A stretch of DNA of 64,000 nucleotides from Zavarzinella formosa DSM 19928 (GTDB lineage Bacteria; Planctomycetota; Planctomycetia; Gemmatales; Gemmataceae), in assembly GCF_000255705.1 (NCBI RefSeq), contig NZ_JH636443.1, positions 655,967 to 719,966 of the forward strand, written 5' to 3'. The translations under genes and the position numbers were made by a program. The notes under the pieces are model-generated. The model worked only from the letters and a program-made list of their open reading frames with translations. It did not search any database and had not been told where the DNA came from. Of this stretch, positions 36,277 through 44,973 are shown one piece after another (the stretch's first letter is position 1; the number at the start of each line of letters is the position of its first letter).

Positions 36277-37272
36277 TCAATAATTGGTCGGCGTCTGGCC
36301 GTCGGCCCGTGACTGGATCAGAAACCACTGGTAGCGGTCGATGGAATTCTTGATGAATTTCACACTGCCATCCGCGAAACAGCAATTCACGCCGCCGGTG
36401 TGGAGGCTGCGGGCGTTGCCTTGCACGCTGCCGCCGGGGAGATAACAGCCCATGTTGATTTCGGGGTGGGCGACGCAGCCTTGCACATCATCCGAGAGCG
36501 GGTTGTTGTCGTTCGGCGTCGTGCAATCTCCGGTGGCGTTCCAAGAGGTGACGCTGGAAGCCGGGAAGCCGAGCGCCCACACGCCGCGGGGATCGCCCGC
36601 ATCCGGGGACGCGCGGACTTCGTTGAACATGACCGTGTTGGAGGTGCCGTCCGGAATGGTGGCGACCGCCGTGCCCCAGTTGATCCCCATCACGCCGGCG
36701 GCGGGCAGGCTGAAGTCGCTGTTGTTGCCGATGCCCCCCGCCATCGTGTTCCAGTTGGCCGGGCCGGCGCAGGCGGCATAGTTGCCGCGTTGCCAGCCGC
36801 CCCCCGCGATGCTGCACGGGTTGGCCGTGTTCCCGTCCGAGGGACAGAGAAAAGCCGTGAGTCGCGTGGTGCGAATCGCCATCCATGTCATGTCGCCGGT
36901 GGCCGCGTAGCTCAAGAAGTTGTTTTGATACTGGTTGAACAGCGCCGATTGCTCCAGTTGCGGCAGGAGCAGACAGGCCCAGTTGGGGCCGAACGCCTGC
37001 GAACCGGGGTTTCCCCCCGTCACATTTCCCAAATGCGAATTCGTGGCGGTGACGGCCGGGGGAAGGAAGCCGTTCGTGTCGTTGAAGTTGTGGGCGGCCA
37101 GGCCGATCTGCTTCATCTTGTTGGTGCAACTCATCCGGTTCGCGGCCTCCCGGATCTTCTGCACGGCCGGCAGCAGCAACCCGATGAGGATGGCGATGAT
37201 GGCGATCACCACCAACAGTTCGATCAGCGTGAACGCACGCCGCCGAATGGGAAAAACCTTGGGGAGAGACAT
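36277..37272 (-). CDS. DUF1559 pseudopilin-like protein (H-X9-DG), third copy
   Basis: 331 residues from the ATG heading MSLPKVFPIRR. Prepilin signal [19 protein letters not shown], then [28 protein letters not shown] (shortened family signature), and a C-terminal HTGGVNCCFADG that matches H-X9-DG. It is more distant from the pair at 24-26.5 kb than those are from each other. Its stop is 15 bases before a small membrane-protein gene. The promoter should lie in the 272-bp gap that follows upstream. Confidence 0.93.
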   Translation of the reverse strand: MSLPKVFPIRRRAFTLIELLVVIAIIAILIGLLLPAVQKIREAANRMSCTNKMKQIGLAAHNFNDTNGFLPPAVTATNSHLGNVTGGNPGSQAFGPNWACLLLPQLEQSALFNQYQNNFLSYAATGDMTWMAIRTTRLTAFLCPSDGNTANPCSIAGGGWQRGNYAACAGPANWNTMAGGIGNNSDFSLPAAGVMGINWGTAVATIPDGTSNTVMFNEVRASPDAGDPRGVWALGFPASSVTSWNATGDCTTPNDNNPLSDDVQGCVAHPEINMGCYLPGGSVQGNARSLHTGGVNCCFADGSVKFIKNSIDRYQWFLIQSRADGQTPTNY

Positions 37273-37544
37273 TACAAAAGACTCCGTGACACCCGGAAAA
37301 CGGGAAGGAAAAATAACAAAATCTCCGGCCGGATCATGCGAGTCCGGCCATGGAAAAGATGGCCATCTCAACGAGTAAATTCAATCTCAAGGAAACATCG
37401 GGCAAAATGCGCCGAGGACAATCGCCGCCCGGCAGCCCCGACCAGAACGAACCATGAAAGATTGAGAGAGCATGGGCAAAAGATCGAGACTAAAGACTCT
37501 TTTCGCCAAATGCAAACAAAACCTTCATTAAACTATCGGGAAAT

Positions 37545-37997
37545 TCATTCGCCGGGGTTCTGGCGAATGCTTTCAACCGACTCGGGTTTGGTTTCGGCCG
37601 CCCCCGTTGGAATCGTGGGAATTCGCCAGATCACCGTCAGCCCGACCAAGGCGAGGCAGCCAATGCAGATCTTCGCCCAGACGGGCAAACTCGAAAACGT
37701 GATGCTGCATGTCACGGCCACCACGACCAACACCATCGCGGTTCGTTTGACCGACCGGTGCATGCCGCGATGTGTTTCCCAATCCCGCAACAGTTTCCCA
37801 AACAGCGGCGAACGATGCAGCCAGCGATGCAACCGGGGGGACGAGCGCACAAAGCAATAGCTCGCCAGCATCAAAAACGGCGTCGCGGGGATGCCGGGCA
37901 GCATGACCCCGAGAAATGCCATGCCGACGAACCCCAACCCCAACAGCACGAGGCCGATTCGTCGCAGGCCGTGCTGAAGTTTGGGGGCCGGGTCCAT
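37545..37997 (-). CDS. DUF454 (YbaN family) inner-membrane protein
   Basis: 150 residues. The membrane segment LGFVGMAFLGVMLPGIPATPFLMLASYCFVRSS (shortened motif PGIPATPF) and the following HRWLHRSPLFGKLLRDW match the DUF454/YbaN family, followed by two more membrane helices. The family is widespread and its function is undefined. It is transcribed divergently from the ribulose-phosphate epimerase gene, with a gap of about 100 bases. Confidence 0.88.
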   Translation of the reverse strand: MDPAPKLQHGLRRIGLVLLGLGFVGMAFLGVMLPGIPATPFLMLASYCFVRSSPRLHRWLHRSPLFGKLLRDWETHRGMHRSVKRTAMVLVVVAVTCSITFSSLPVWAKICIGCLALVGLTVIWRIPTIPTGAAETKPESVESIRQNPGE

Positions 37998-38098
37998 ATG
38001 GTCACTAATAATAATGCGATGGCAAAAGAGGAAGGCGAACCAACAAACCGCCTTTGGCGTTCGGCCTCGTTTTTGTCAGTCTCGATTCACACGGAAAC

Positions 38099-38770
38099 AT
38101 GGCGATGATTGCTCCCTCGATTCTGGCAGCGGATTTCTCCCGGCTCGGGCAGCTTGTTCTCGAAACCGAGGCCGGGGGGGCCAATCGCGTTCATGTGGAC
38201 GTGATGGACGGCCACTTTGTCCCCAACCTCAGCATGGGGCCGGTGGTGGTGAAGGGGCTTCGGCCGATCACCCGGTTGCCGCTCGAAGTGCATTTGATGG
38301 TGATGGAACCGGCGAAGTTCGTCGAGTCGTTCGTGAAGGCCGGGGCCGATTCGCTCATCGTCCATTACGAAGTGCTGCCGGATCCGAAACCGCTGCTTCG
38401 CGAGATCCGCAAGCTGAATTGCAAAGCCGGGCTGGCGATCAATCCCGGCACCCCGACGGAAGTTCTGGAACCGCTGATCGGCCTAATCGACCTCGCCCTG
38501 TGCATGACCGTGTGGCCCGGCTTCGGCGGCCAGGCCTTTCTGGCTGAAAGCCCCGCCCGCATCGCCGAGATCCGGGCCTTGATCGAACGCTTTAACCCGA
38601 CGTGCGAACTCGAAGTGGACGGCGGCGTGGACCTGAAAACCATCGGCCAGTGCGCGTCCAACGGCGCCAACGTCTTCGTCGCCGGCACCTCCGTCTTCGG
38701 CTCTCCCAACGGCCCCCGCGCCGCCGTCGGCGAATTGACCGCGATGGCGCTGGAAGCGACGAAGAAGTAA
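38099..38770 (+). CDS. rpe: Ribulose-phosphate 3-epimerase
   Basis: 223 residues from the ATG at MAMIAPSILAADF (a second ATG six bases on is possible). TIM-barrel enzyme with the family motifs HVDVMDGHFVPN, LEVHLMV, MTVWPGFGGQAF and LEVDGGVDLKTI, and phosphate-binding GTSVFG. It interconverts ribulose-5-phosphate and xylulose-5-phosphate in the pentose-phosphate pathway. The MTVWPGFGGQ segment has Trp where Asn or Glu is usual. It is divergent from the DUF454 gene. Confidence 0.95.
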   Translation: MAMIAPSILAADFSRLGQLVLETEAGGANRVHVDVMDGHFVPNLSMGPVVVKGLRPITRLPLEVHLMVMEPAKFVESFVKAGADSLIVHYEVLPDPKPLLREIRKLNCKAGLAINPGTPTEVLEPLIGLIDLALCMTVWPGFGGQAFLAESPARIAEIRALIERFNPTCELEVDGGVDLKTIGQCASNGANVFVAGTSVFGSPNGPRAAVGELTAMALEATKK

Positions 38771-38807
38771 CGGTCATCCGGCTTCACATCCGCCTTTTCA
38801 TCTCCTC

Positions 38808-38836
38808 TTGACCTCCCGCGCCAGACACGTTATTCC
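38808..38836 (+). promoter_or_regulatory. Sigma-70-like promoter of secreted TPR gene copy 1
   Basis: TTGACC, 17 bases, then TATTCC, 42 bases before the ATG. The whole 90-base leader is repeated before copies 2 and 3, so conservation supports function. Confidence 0.55.
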
Positions 38837-38878
38837 CCCCATGTCGCCGACCCTTCGTCTTCTCGCGGGACGCTTCCC

Positions 38879-40768
38879 ATGCGGTCTTTTTCCATCCTTG
38901 GCTGCCTAATGCTTGGTGCTTCCGTTTCGTTGGCCGGTTCCCCGGAATGGGAAAAATCCGTGCGGTCGTTGGTTCAGTATCCCGAGGCCAAAGCTGGCTT
39001 GGAAATATCGATTGACTCGGATGGTGAATTCACCATCACCAATGAGGCCGCCAAACCGAAACTCGCTGAACCGGCACTGGAAACATTGCTGAAAGAGTTT
39101 CGGGGCACTTCCGAAGATTTTTTGAAGATTTCCCCCATCATTGATGCTTTGCAGGACGCCGGGCAGCGCGCAAAAGTTGATGAGTTTGCAGACAAGGCGA
39201 TCCGGCTCTGGCCGGAATACCTGAAGAATCATCCGCAGGATGTGGCTTCCATGTCTTGGATCGGTCTGACGTTCGCCCGCCAAGGAAAGATTCCGGAAGC
39301 AGAGTTTTGGCTCCACCGGGCCACCCAGACTCTTCCAAAAGACGCCTGCTCCTAGCATGACCTCGCGACGTTCTACTACAACCGGGCCTTGCAAATTGCC
39401 TTGGGGGGCAAACCCGTTGAATTCGATGATCCGGCGTCATTGTCCAAACTAGGCCCCGTCCAACGCCAGACCTTTCGCGCTCACTTGGTATGGGCCGCCG
39501 CTCACGACAAACACGAGGCTGTTGATTTTCTGGAGAAGGCGGCCGATTGCTTCGATTGGGCTGTTCTGTTCGCCCCCGACGATGTGAAAGCTCGCGTGTT
39601 TCGTTGTAACTGGCAGGCGATCCTGATTCTTTTGATTATTCATGAACCCAACCCCGAGATTCGGCAACAACTGACGAGCATCCTGAAGTCGCGTAACATT
39701 CTTCGGGAGGACCTGATGACGTCGGATGGCAGACGGGCGGCTGAACTCTCAAGCAATCCGTTGTCCGTTTTTTATGCCTTTTTCATGGGAGTAACGAACT
39801 CACCCGGATTGATGGATGATCCATCCGAAGAGCACAAGGCTTTTTTTCGGAAGATGATGCCCCGGCTGGAGCAATTCCGTCAATCGTCCGATCCCAAGAC
39901 GGTCCGAGACGCCAAACGGGTTCAAGTGATGTTGAATCGTCTGGTGTTTGATGACCGCAAGTCCGCCGCGAAGATACTGCAAACCATGAAACCGGATGTG
40001 GACGATGTGCCGCAGGATCATCTGACGGCGGCTGTGTTTGAAGAACCAACGAAACTGATCGAGTTGATGGAATACAAACTGGCCCTTCGCGACGATCCCG
40101 GCCGGAGTCTGTTCCTTGGCACGGCGTTGATCCTCGACAAGCAATTCGACGCTTCGCGAAAACGATTGCGGGAAGCGGTTCGCAAGCACCCCGACGATCA
40201 AAAACTGGCGGCCCTGTTCGCAGCCCTGTTGATCAAAGAGGGGACAGCCGCCGATTTGCCGGAGGCTGACCGTCTGTTATCCAAAGTGGAAGCCGATTTC
40301 GACAAGTGTTTGCGGGAACTGACAATTCGCAAAGAATGGGACGAAAAGATTCCGGGTTTGCCTCCGCTGAAGGATCGCGGAGAATTGTGTTATGACATCA
40401 TGCCGGGCGGAGATCGGGAACTCCTCCGCATCACCCGTGTCAATCGAGTGATCCTGATGGGCCTGACAGGCAAACGGGGTGATGTCTTTGAACTGCTGGA
40501 GAAATGGCAGGTTTTCTCTCGGAAAGATCATAAGGATGTGCTGAAAGCCTATCGGATGACCGAACCGGGAGGGCTGGCCGACGATCAGGCGCTTTCGCCG
40601 ACGACCGGCGGCCTCCTTCAGCCTCGCAATAAAGCCTGGCCGACCGTGACGGGCGAAACGGATTCCGAACAGTTCTTTCAGTCCTCGCTCGGCAAGGATC
40701 GAGCACTGCCTCCCAAGCCGAAGCCCGCCTTTCGCTACCCGGAGCTTGGCCCCGATCCTAATGAATAA
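38879..40768 (+). pseudogene. Secreted TPR-like protein, copy 1, interrupted by an in-frame amber codon
   Basis: The frame codes for 157 residues (signal peptide MRSFSILGCLMLGASVSLAG, then SPEWEKSV), meets TAG at 39353-39355, and continues open in the same frame for 470 more codons. At the stop, copy 3 reads ARAWHDLGT and this copy reads ACS-stop-HDLAT, so a Trp codon TGG became TAG. Everything after it keeps the family sequence (EFDD, AADCFDWA, ARVFRCNWQ). One base change, no other damage: recent inactivation, readthrough or a sequencing error are all possible. The family has TPR-like helical repeats and no enzymatic motif. Confidence 0.85.
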
Positions 40769-40799
40769 GCGATTGATTTTCGCCCGTTTCATCTTCCCA

Positions 40800-40828
40800 T
40801 TGACCTCCCGCGCCAGACACGTTATTCC
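40800..40828 (+). promoter_or_regulatory. Sigma-70-like promoter of secreted TPR gene copy 2
   Basis: TTGACC, 17 bases, TATTCC; the same element and spacing as before copy 1, within a nearly identical leader that includes CTTCTCGCGGGACGC. Confidence 0.55.
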
Positions 40829-40870
40829 CCCCATATCGCCGACCTTTCGTCTTCTCGCGGGACGCCTCCC

Positions 40871-42835
40871 ATGCGGTCTTTTTCCATCCTTGGCTTTCTG
40901 ATGTTTGGCGCTTCCCTTTCGTTGGCCGGTTCCCCGGAGTGGGAAAAATCCGTGCGGGAGGCGGTCAAATATCCGCTGTGTGATGTGAGGGTTGAAATTG
41001 GCGTCAATTCCGACGGCGAGTGCCAGGCAGGCGGCGAGGCCGAAAAGCCGAAACTGTCCGCCGCGGATCTGCAAAAACTGATGAGGCAATGGCGAAACGA
41101 ACCGGCCGAGTTTCCCAAACTGGAAGCGATCATCGACGGACTTGACAAACACAGCGACACCAAATTGCTGGACGATTATATGTCCAAAGGGGTCGAACTC
41201 GGGCCGACGTATCTGCGGGATCACCCGAACGACACGGCGGCCATGATATTTCTGAGCGAGCTGCTGGACCGAAACTATCAGCCCGACCGGGCTGAAAAGT
41301 TGCTGACAGAGGCCACGAAAGCAAACCCGAAAGACCCCGCTGTCTGGCGGACATTGGGCATGCGTCACTTCAGGCGATTCGCAAAACTAGCTTTGGGTGA
41401 GGAACTTCCCCGTTCCAGTGGCCTCAACACGCTCACCGGCTTGGGCGATTCTTCGCATCACAAAAAACTTCAAGTCGGCGTGATCGGATCGCAGAAAGGC
41501 TCGCTGTCCGAGGCTGGCCAATTCTTGGTCAGGGCCGGCCACGGCTTTGACGCCGCCGTGGAACTGGACCCGGACAATATCGAATCGCGAATTCGCCGGC
41601 TTCACTGGAATCTTTTCCTGTCATGGGCGGCTGTTGATGATTCCGACAAGCAAGAGGACCTCCCCGCCCAAAGAATTTTGGTTGGCGACACGAACACCGC
41701 AATCGACTTGAAAATTCAAATCAACGAGACTGCTTCCATCCGAAGCGTTTTGGTTCGCCACGGCATCAAGTTGACAGACCGAACCATCGAAGATTCCGTG
41801 CGGATGGCCGAGCGATCCCCGGACCCGCTGGCCGCCGCATACGCGGTTTGGGTCAGTCATGTCACGCCGCCCGCCTCGACCGGGGAGACCGTTGAGGAAC
41901 GTCGCAAAAAATTCGGCCCCTTACAGGCCAAACTGACCCGGCTGCGCCAATCGACGGATTCGGCAATCTCCCGCCGGGCGGACATCGCCAGCGTTTTCCT
42001 CGCGGCGATGGTTTTTGAGGATTCTGCCGGAGCGGCCAAGATTTTGGCGGCCATGCGACTCGGTGCGGATGACGACTTGCAGGACAATGTGGCTGTCTTC
42101 ATCGCCGGTGCGGCTGACGATCCGGATTTGGCGAATCGCTTCTTGGAAAGGAAGGTGGCCGCGCATCCTTCCGCCCGCCGGAGTTACTTGCTCGCCAAGG
42201 GGCAAATCGCGGCCAAGCGGCACGACGAGGCCAAAAAACATCTGCAAGCGGCCGTGAAGCGTCACCCGGAGGATGTGCGGCTGGCCGCCACCCTCGCCGC
42301 GTTGCTCATTCAAGAGGGAACCAAGGCCGAAATGGATGAGGTCGGGAAACTGCTGGCGGTTGTCGAACAGAGTTTCAGTCAGCGGTTGGGGGTGATGGCC
42401 ATCAAGCATGGTTGGGAGTTGAAAGAGGGCAGCCCGAACCGCAGTCTTCCCGGCGAGGAATTGCTGGAGCCGGACGATCAACAATTGTTGCAAATTACCC
42501 GCGTGAACCGCGTGCTATGGCTTGGCCTGACCGGTCGGCCGGCGGAGGCCGCCAAAGTCGTGCGGGAATGGAATTGTCATTTGCGGCCTTGGGACCGGCC
42601 CGTGTTGGATGCACTCGAATTGGTTGACCCGGCGCAACGCCAGCAATTCTTGCGATCAGGGGATGAGCGCCCCGATCAGGCCCGGCGGAATGAACCGGAG
42701 TTCGAGCCGGCGTTGGATGTCAAAATCCCTCTCCCTTTGCCAGCCCTTTCTCCGGGTGTCGAGCCGGGCAAAGCTCCTTCTTCCCCGAAAGAGACCGTGC
42801 TTCAATACCCGTCAAAGATCGGTGTCAGGCCGTAA
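40871..42835 (+). CDS. Secreted TPR-like protein, copy 2
   Basis: 654 residues, intact. Signal peptide (residues 1-20, cleavage after SLAG before SPEWEKSV). The body is helical with TPR-like spacing (DPAVWRTLGMRHFRR near 155-170) and the C-terminal third holds the family block LQAAVKRHPEDVRLAATLAALL, QITRVNRVLWLGLTGRP. It is longer than its siblings because of extra sequence in the middle (about residues 180-260) and a Pro-rich C-terminus. It is the most divergent of the three. The role is unknown; likely periplasmic. Confidence 0.85.
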   Translation: MRSFSILGFLMFGASLSLAGSPEWEKSVREAVKYPLCDVRVEIGVNSDGECQAGGEAEKPKLSAADLQKLMRQWRNEPAEFPKLEAIIDGLDKHSDTKLLDDYMSKGVELGPTYLRDHPNDTAAMIFLSELLDRNYQPDRAEKLLTEATKANPKDPAVWRTLGMRHFRRFAKLALGEELPRSSGLNTLTGLGDSSHHKKLQVGVIGSQKGSLSEAGQFLVRAGHGFDAAVELDPDNIESRIRRLHWNLFLSWAAVDDSDKQEDLPAQRILVGDTNTAIDLKIQINETASIRSVLVRHGIKLTDRTIEDSVRMAERSPDPLAAAYAVWVSHVTPPASTGETVEERRKKFGPLQAKLTRLRQSTDSAISRRADIASVFLAAMVFEDSAGAAKILAAMRLGADDDLQDNVAVFIAGAADDPDLANRFLERKVAAHPSARRSYLLAKGQIAAKRHDEAKKHLQAAVKRHPEDVRLAATLAALLIQEGTKAEMDEVGKLLAVVEQSFSQRLGVMAIKHGWELKEGSPNRSLPGEELLEPDDQQLLQITRVNRVLWLGLTGRPAEAAKVVREWNCHLRPWDRPVLDALELVDPAQRQQFLRSGDERPDQARRNEPEFEPALDVKIPLPLPALSPGVEPGKAPSSPKETVLQYPSKIGVRP

Positions 42836-42889
42836 GCGGCCGAATGACCGGGCGCCGGGCGATTGATCTTCGCCTGTTTTATCTTCGCA

Positions 42890-42918
42890 TTGACCTGTCG
42901 TGCCAGACAGGTTATTCC
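42890..42918 (+). promoter_or_regulatory. Sigma-70-like promoter of secreted TPR gene copy 3
   Basis: TTGACC, 17 bases, TATTCC; the leader is shortened by a few bases relative to copies 1 and 2 but keeps both hexamers and their spacing. Confidence 0.55.
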
Positions 42919-42957
42919 CCCCATGTCGCCATTTCGTCTTCTCGCGGGACGCCTCTC

Positions 42958-44793
42958 ATGCGATCTCTTTCCGTCTTTGGCTTTTTGATGTTCGGCGTGT
43001 CGGTTTCCTCGGCCGGTTCGCCGGAATGGGAAAAAAACGTGCGGGCGGGGGCCAATTATCCCAGTGGCCAGGCCATGTTTGCCGTGGCGACCAACAGGAC
43101 CGGCGGGTTCGCCATCAGCGGAGACGTCCCCAAGCCGGAGGACAAACCAAAGCTGGAAACATTGCTGAAAGAGTTCCGGGACACGCCCGAGGACTTTTTG
43201 AAGATTCCCCTCATCATCGAGGCCATGGAGGCCGCCGGGCAGAACGACAAGGCGATTGAGTTTGGCCGCAAGGCGACCCAACACGGACCGGCTTATCTGA
43301 AGGCCCACCCGGAGGATCTCCGGTCGATGTCCTGGGTGGGGCTAATGTTCTCCCAACAGGGGAAATACCCGGAGGCCGAACACTGGCTGGAACTGGCGAC
43401 CCAAAACGCCCCGAAAGAAGCCCGCGCCTGGCACGATCTCGGCACCTACCACCTCAACCGGGCGTTGAAAATCCTCACCGGCCTTGAGACCATCGAATTT
43501 GACGATCCGACGGAGTGCATGGTCAAGCTCAGCCCCGCCCAACGCCAGTCGGTTCGCAGACAATTGGTGTGGAACGAGGTTTACGGCAAGCCTCAAGCCG
43601 GCGATTTCATGGCGACAGCGGCCGATTGCTTCGACTGGGCCATTCTGCATTCCCCGAACAGCGTGACCGCCCGCGTGTTCCGTTGCAACTGGCAGCAAAC
43701 CCTGATCATGCTGAAGGCCGAAGAATCGGACCCCGAAACGCAACAACGCTTCGGGGACATCCTGAAGACCCGGAACATCATGCGGGCGAGCCGCACCACC
43801 GCTGATGCCCGGCGGGCGGCCGAACTCTCGGACGATCCGCTGGCCATCGGCTACCTCGCCATGGTGGAGCTGATGAAGGCCCCCGAACTGATCGAGGGCG
43901 CCTTGGAGCCTCGCCAGACTCCCGTGCAGGAGGTTTTTCGGAAGATACAGCCCCGGTTGGATCAGTTTCGACAATCAACCAACCCCGAGACGGCCCGCAA
44001 CGCCACCCGGGTTCAGGTGATGCTCGAATACATGGTGTTCCACGATTACAAGGCGGCCGAGAAAACCCTGCTGACCATGAAGCCCGACGCGGATGACACG
44101 GTGCAGGATTATCTCGCCATGCTCGTCTACAGCGGTCTGGACAGTTGGACGGGCATGATCGACCTGATGAAACGCAAACTGGCCCTGCGTGACGACGACC
44201 ACCGGAGTTTCATCCTCGGCAAGGCGCTGATCCGGGTCAAACAATTTGACGAGGCCAAGAAGATTTTGCGGGAGGCCGTTCGCAAGAACCCCAAGGACGT
44301 CCGGCTGGCGATCACCCTGGTGGCTTTGTTGATCCAACAAGGAAACGCCGCCGAGACCCAAGAGGCCGACGCCCTCCTGACCAAGGTGGAAGCCGAGTTC
44401 GACAAGCATCTGAAGGACGCGATTGCCGCCGTGAAATGGGACGAGAAAGCGCCCGGCCTGCCCCCCATGAAAGACCGCTCGGAGTTGTGTGTGGGATATC
44501 TGCCGGAACACGAACAAGACTTTCTCCGCCTCGCCCGCGCCAATCGGGTGCTTCTGATGGGCCTCGCGGGCAAACGAAGCGACGTCTTCGACCTGCTGGA
44601 AAAATGGCAGGCTTTCTCCCGAAGGGACTACCAACCCGTCTTGAACGCCTACCGCCTCACCGGCCCCGAACAACCCGGCGGCGGCCTCCCCTTCGGCCCC
44701 TCCACCGGCCTGGCCCCCAGCTACTTGAACGCCACCCCCGCTGCCGCCGCCCCGCTGGGGTCGGAACCATTCCCGGCAGTGGCGCCCCGGTGA
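42958..44793 (+). CDS. Secreted TPR-like protein, copy 3
   Basis: 611 residues from the ATG heading MRSLSVFGFLM; the frame is open further upstream, but the paralogues fix this start. Signal peptide to SSAG, then SPEWEKNV. Full-length equivalent of copy 1: shared blocks KLETLLKEFR, MSWVGLMF, EARAWHDLGTYHLNRAL, ADCFDWAI, ARVFRCNWQ. TPR-like helices near 120-160 and 430-480, then a Pro/Gly-rich C-terminal tail. The intact copy best suited to define the family; no enzymatic motif. Confidence 0.87.
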   Translation: MRSLSVFGFLMFGVSVSSAGSPEWEKNVRAGANYPSGQAMFAVATNRTGGFAISGDVPKPEDKPKLETLLKEFRDTPEDFLKIPLIIEAMEAAGQNDKAIEFGRKATQHGPAYLKAHPEDLRSMSWVGLMFSQQGKYPEAEHWLELATQNAPKEARAWHDLGTYHLNRALKILTGLETIEFDDPTECMVKLSPAQRQSVRRQLVWNEVYGKPQAGDFMATAADCFDWAILHSPNSVTARVFRCNWQQTLIMLKAEESDPETQQRFGDILKTRNIMRASRTTADARRAAELSDDPLAIGYLAMVELMKAPELIEGALEPRQTPVQEVFRKIQPRLDQFRQSTNPETARNATRVQVMLEYMVFHDYKAAEKTLLTMKPDADDTVQDYLAMLVYSGLDSWTGMIDLMKRKLALRDDDHRSFILGKALIRVKQFDEAKKILREAVRKNPKDVRLAITLVALLIQQGNAAETQEADALLTKVEAEFDKHLKDAIAAVKWDEKAPGLPPMKDRSELCVGYLPEHEQDFLRLARANRVLLMGLAGKRSDVFDLLEKWQAFSRRDYQPVLNAYRLTGPEQPGGGLPFGPSTGLAPSYLNATPAAAAPLGSEPFPAVAPR

Positions 44794-44973
44794 AAGCGGG
44801 CAAGACAAGGCCGGTGGCGTTGCTTACGGTCGGAATCGGATGACGGAGCGGTCAAAGCGGCTGAGGGTCGCATCGGGTCATCGGATCGCCGGGCTATTTC
44901 CCCCGGCTGACTCCGTATACTGATTGCTTCTCTCCGCATTGCGTTTCCCACCGAACCGGAGACCCACGCGACG

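Noticed and set aside
36400-37860. 486-residue plus-strand frame opposite the third DUF1559 gene
   Set aside because: Spans two minus-strand genes and their gap; no signal, motif or ribosome site.
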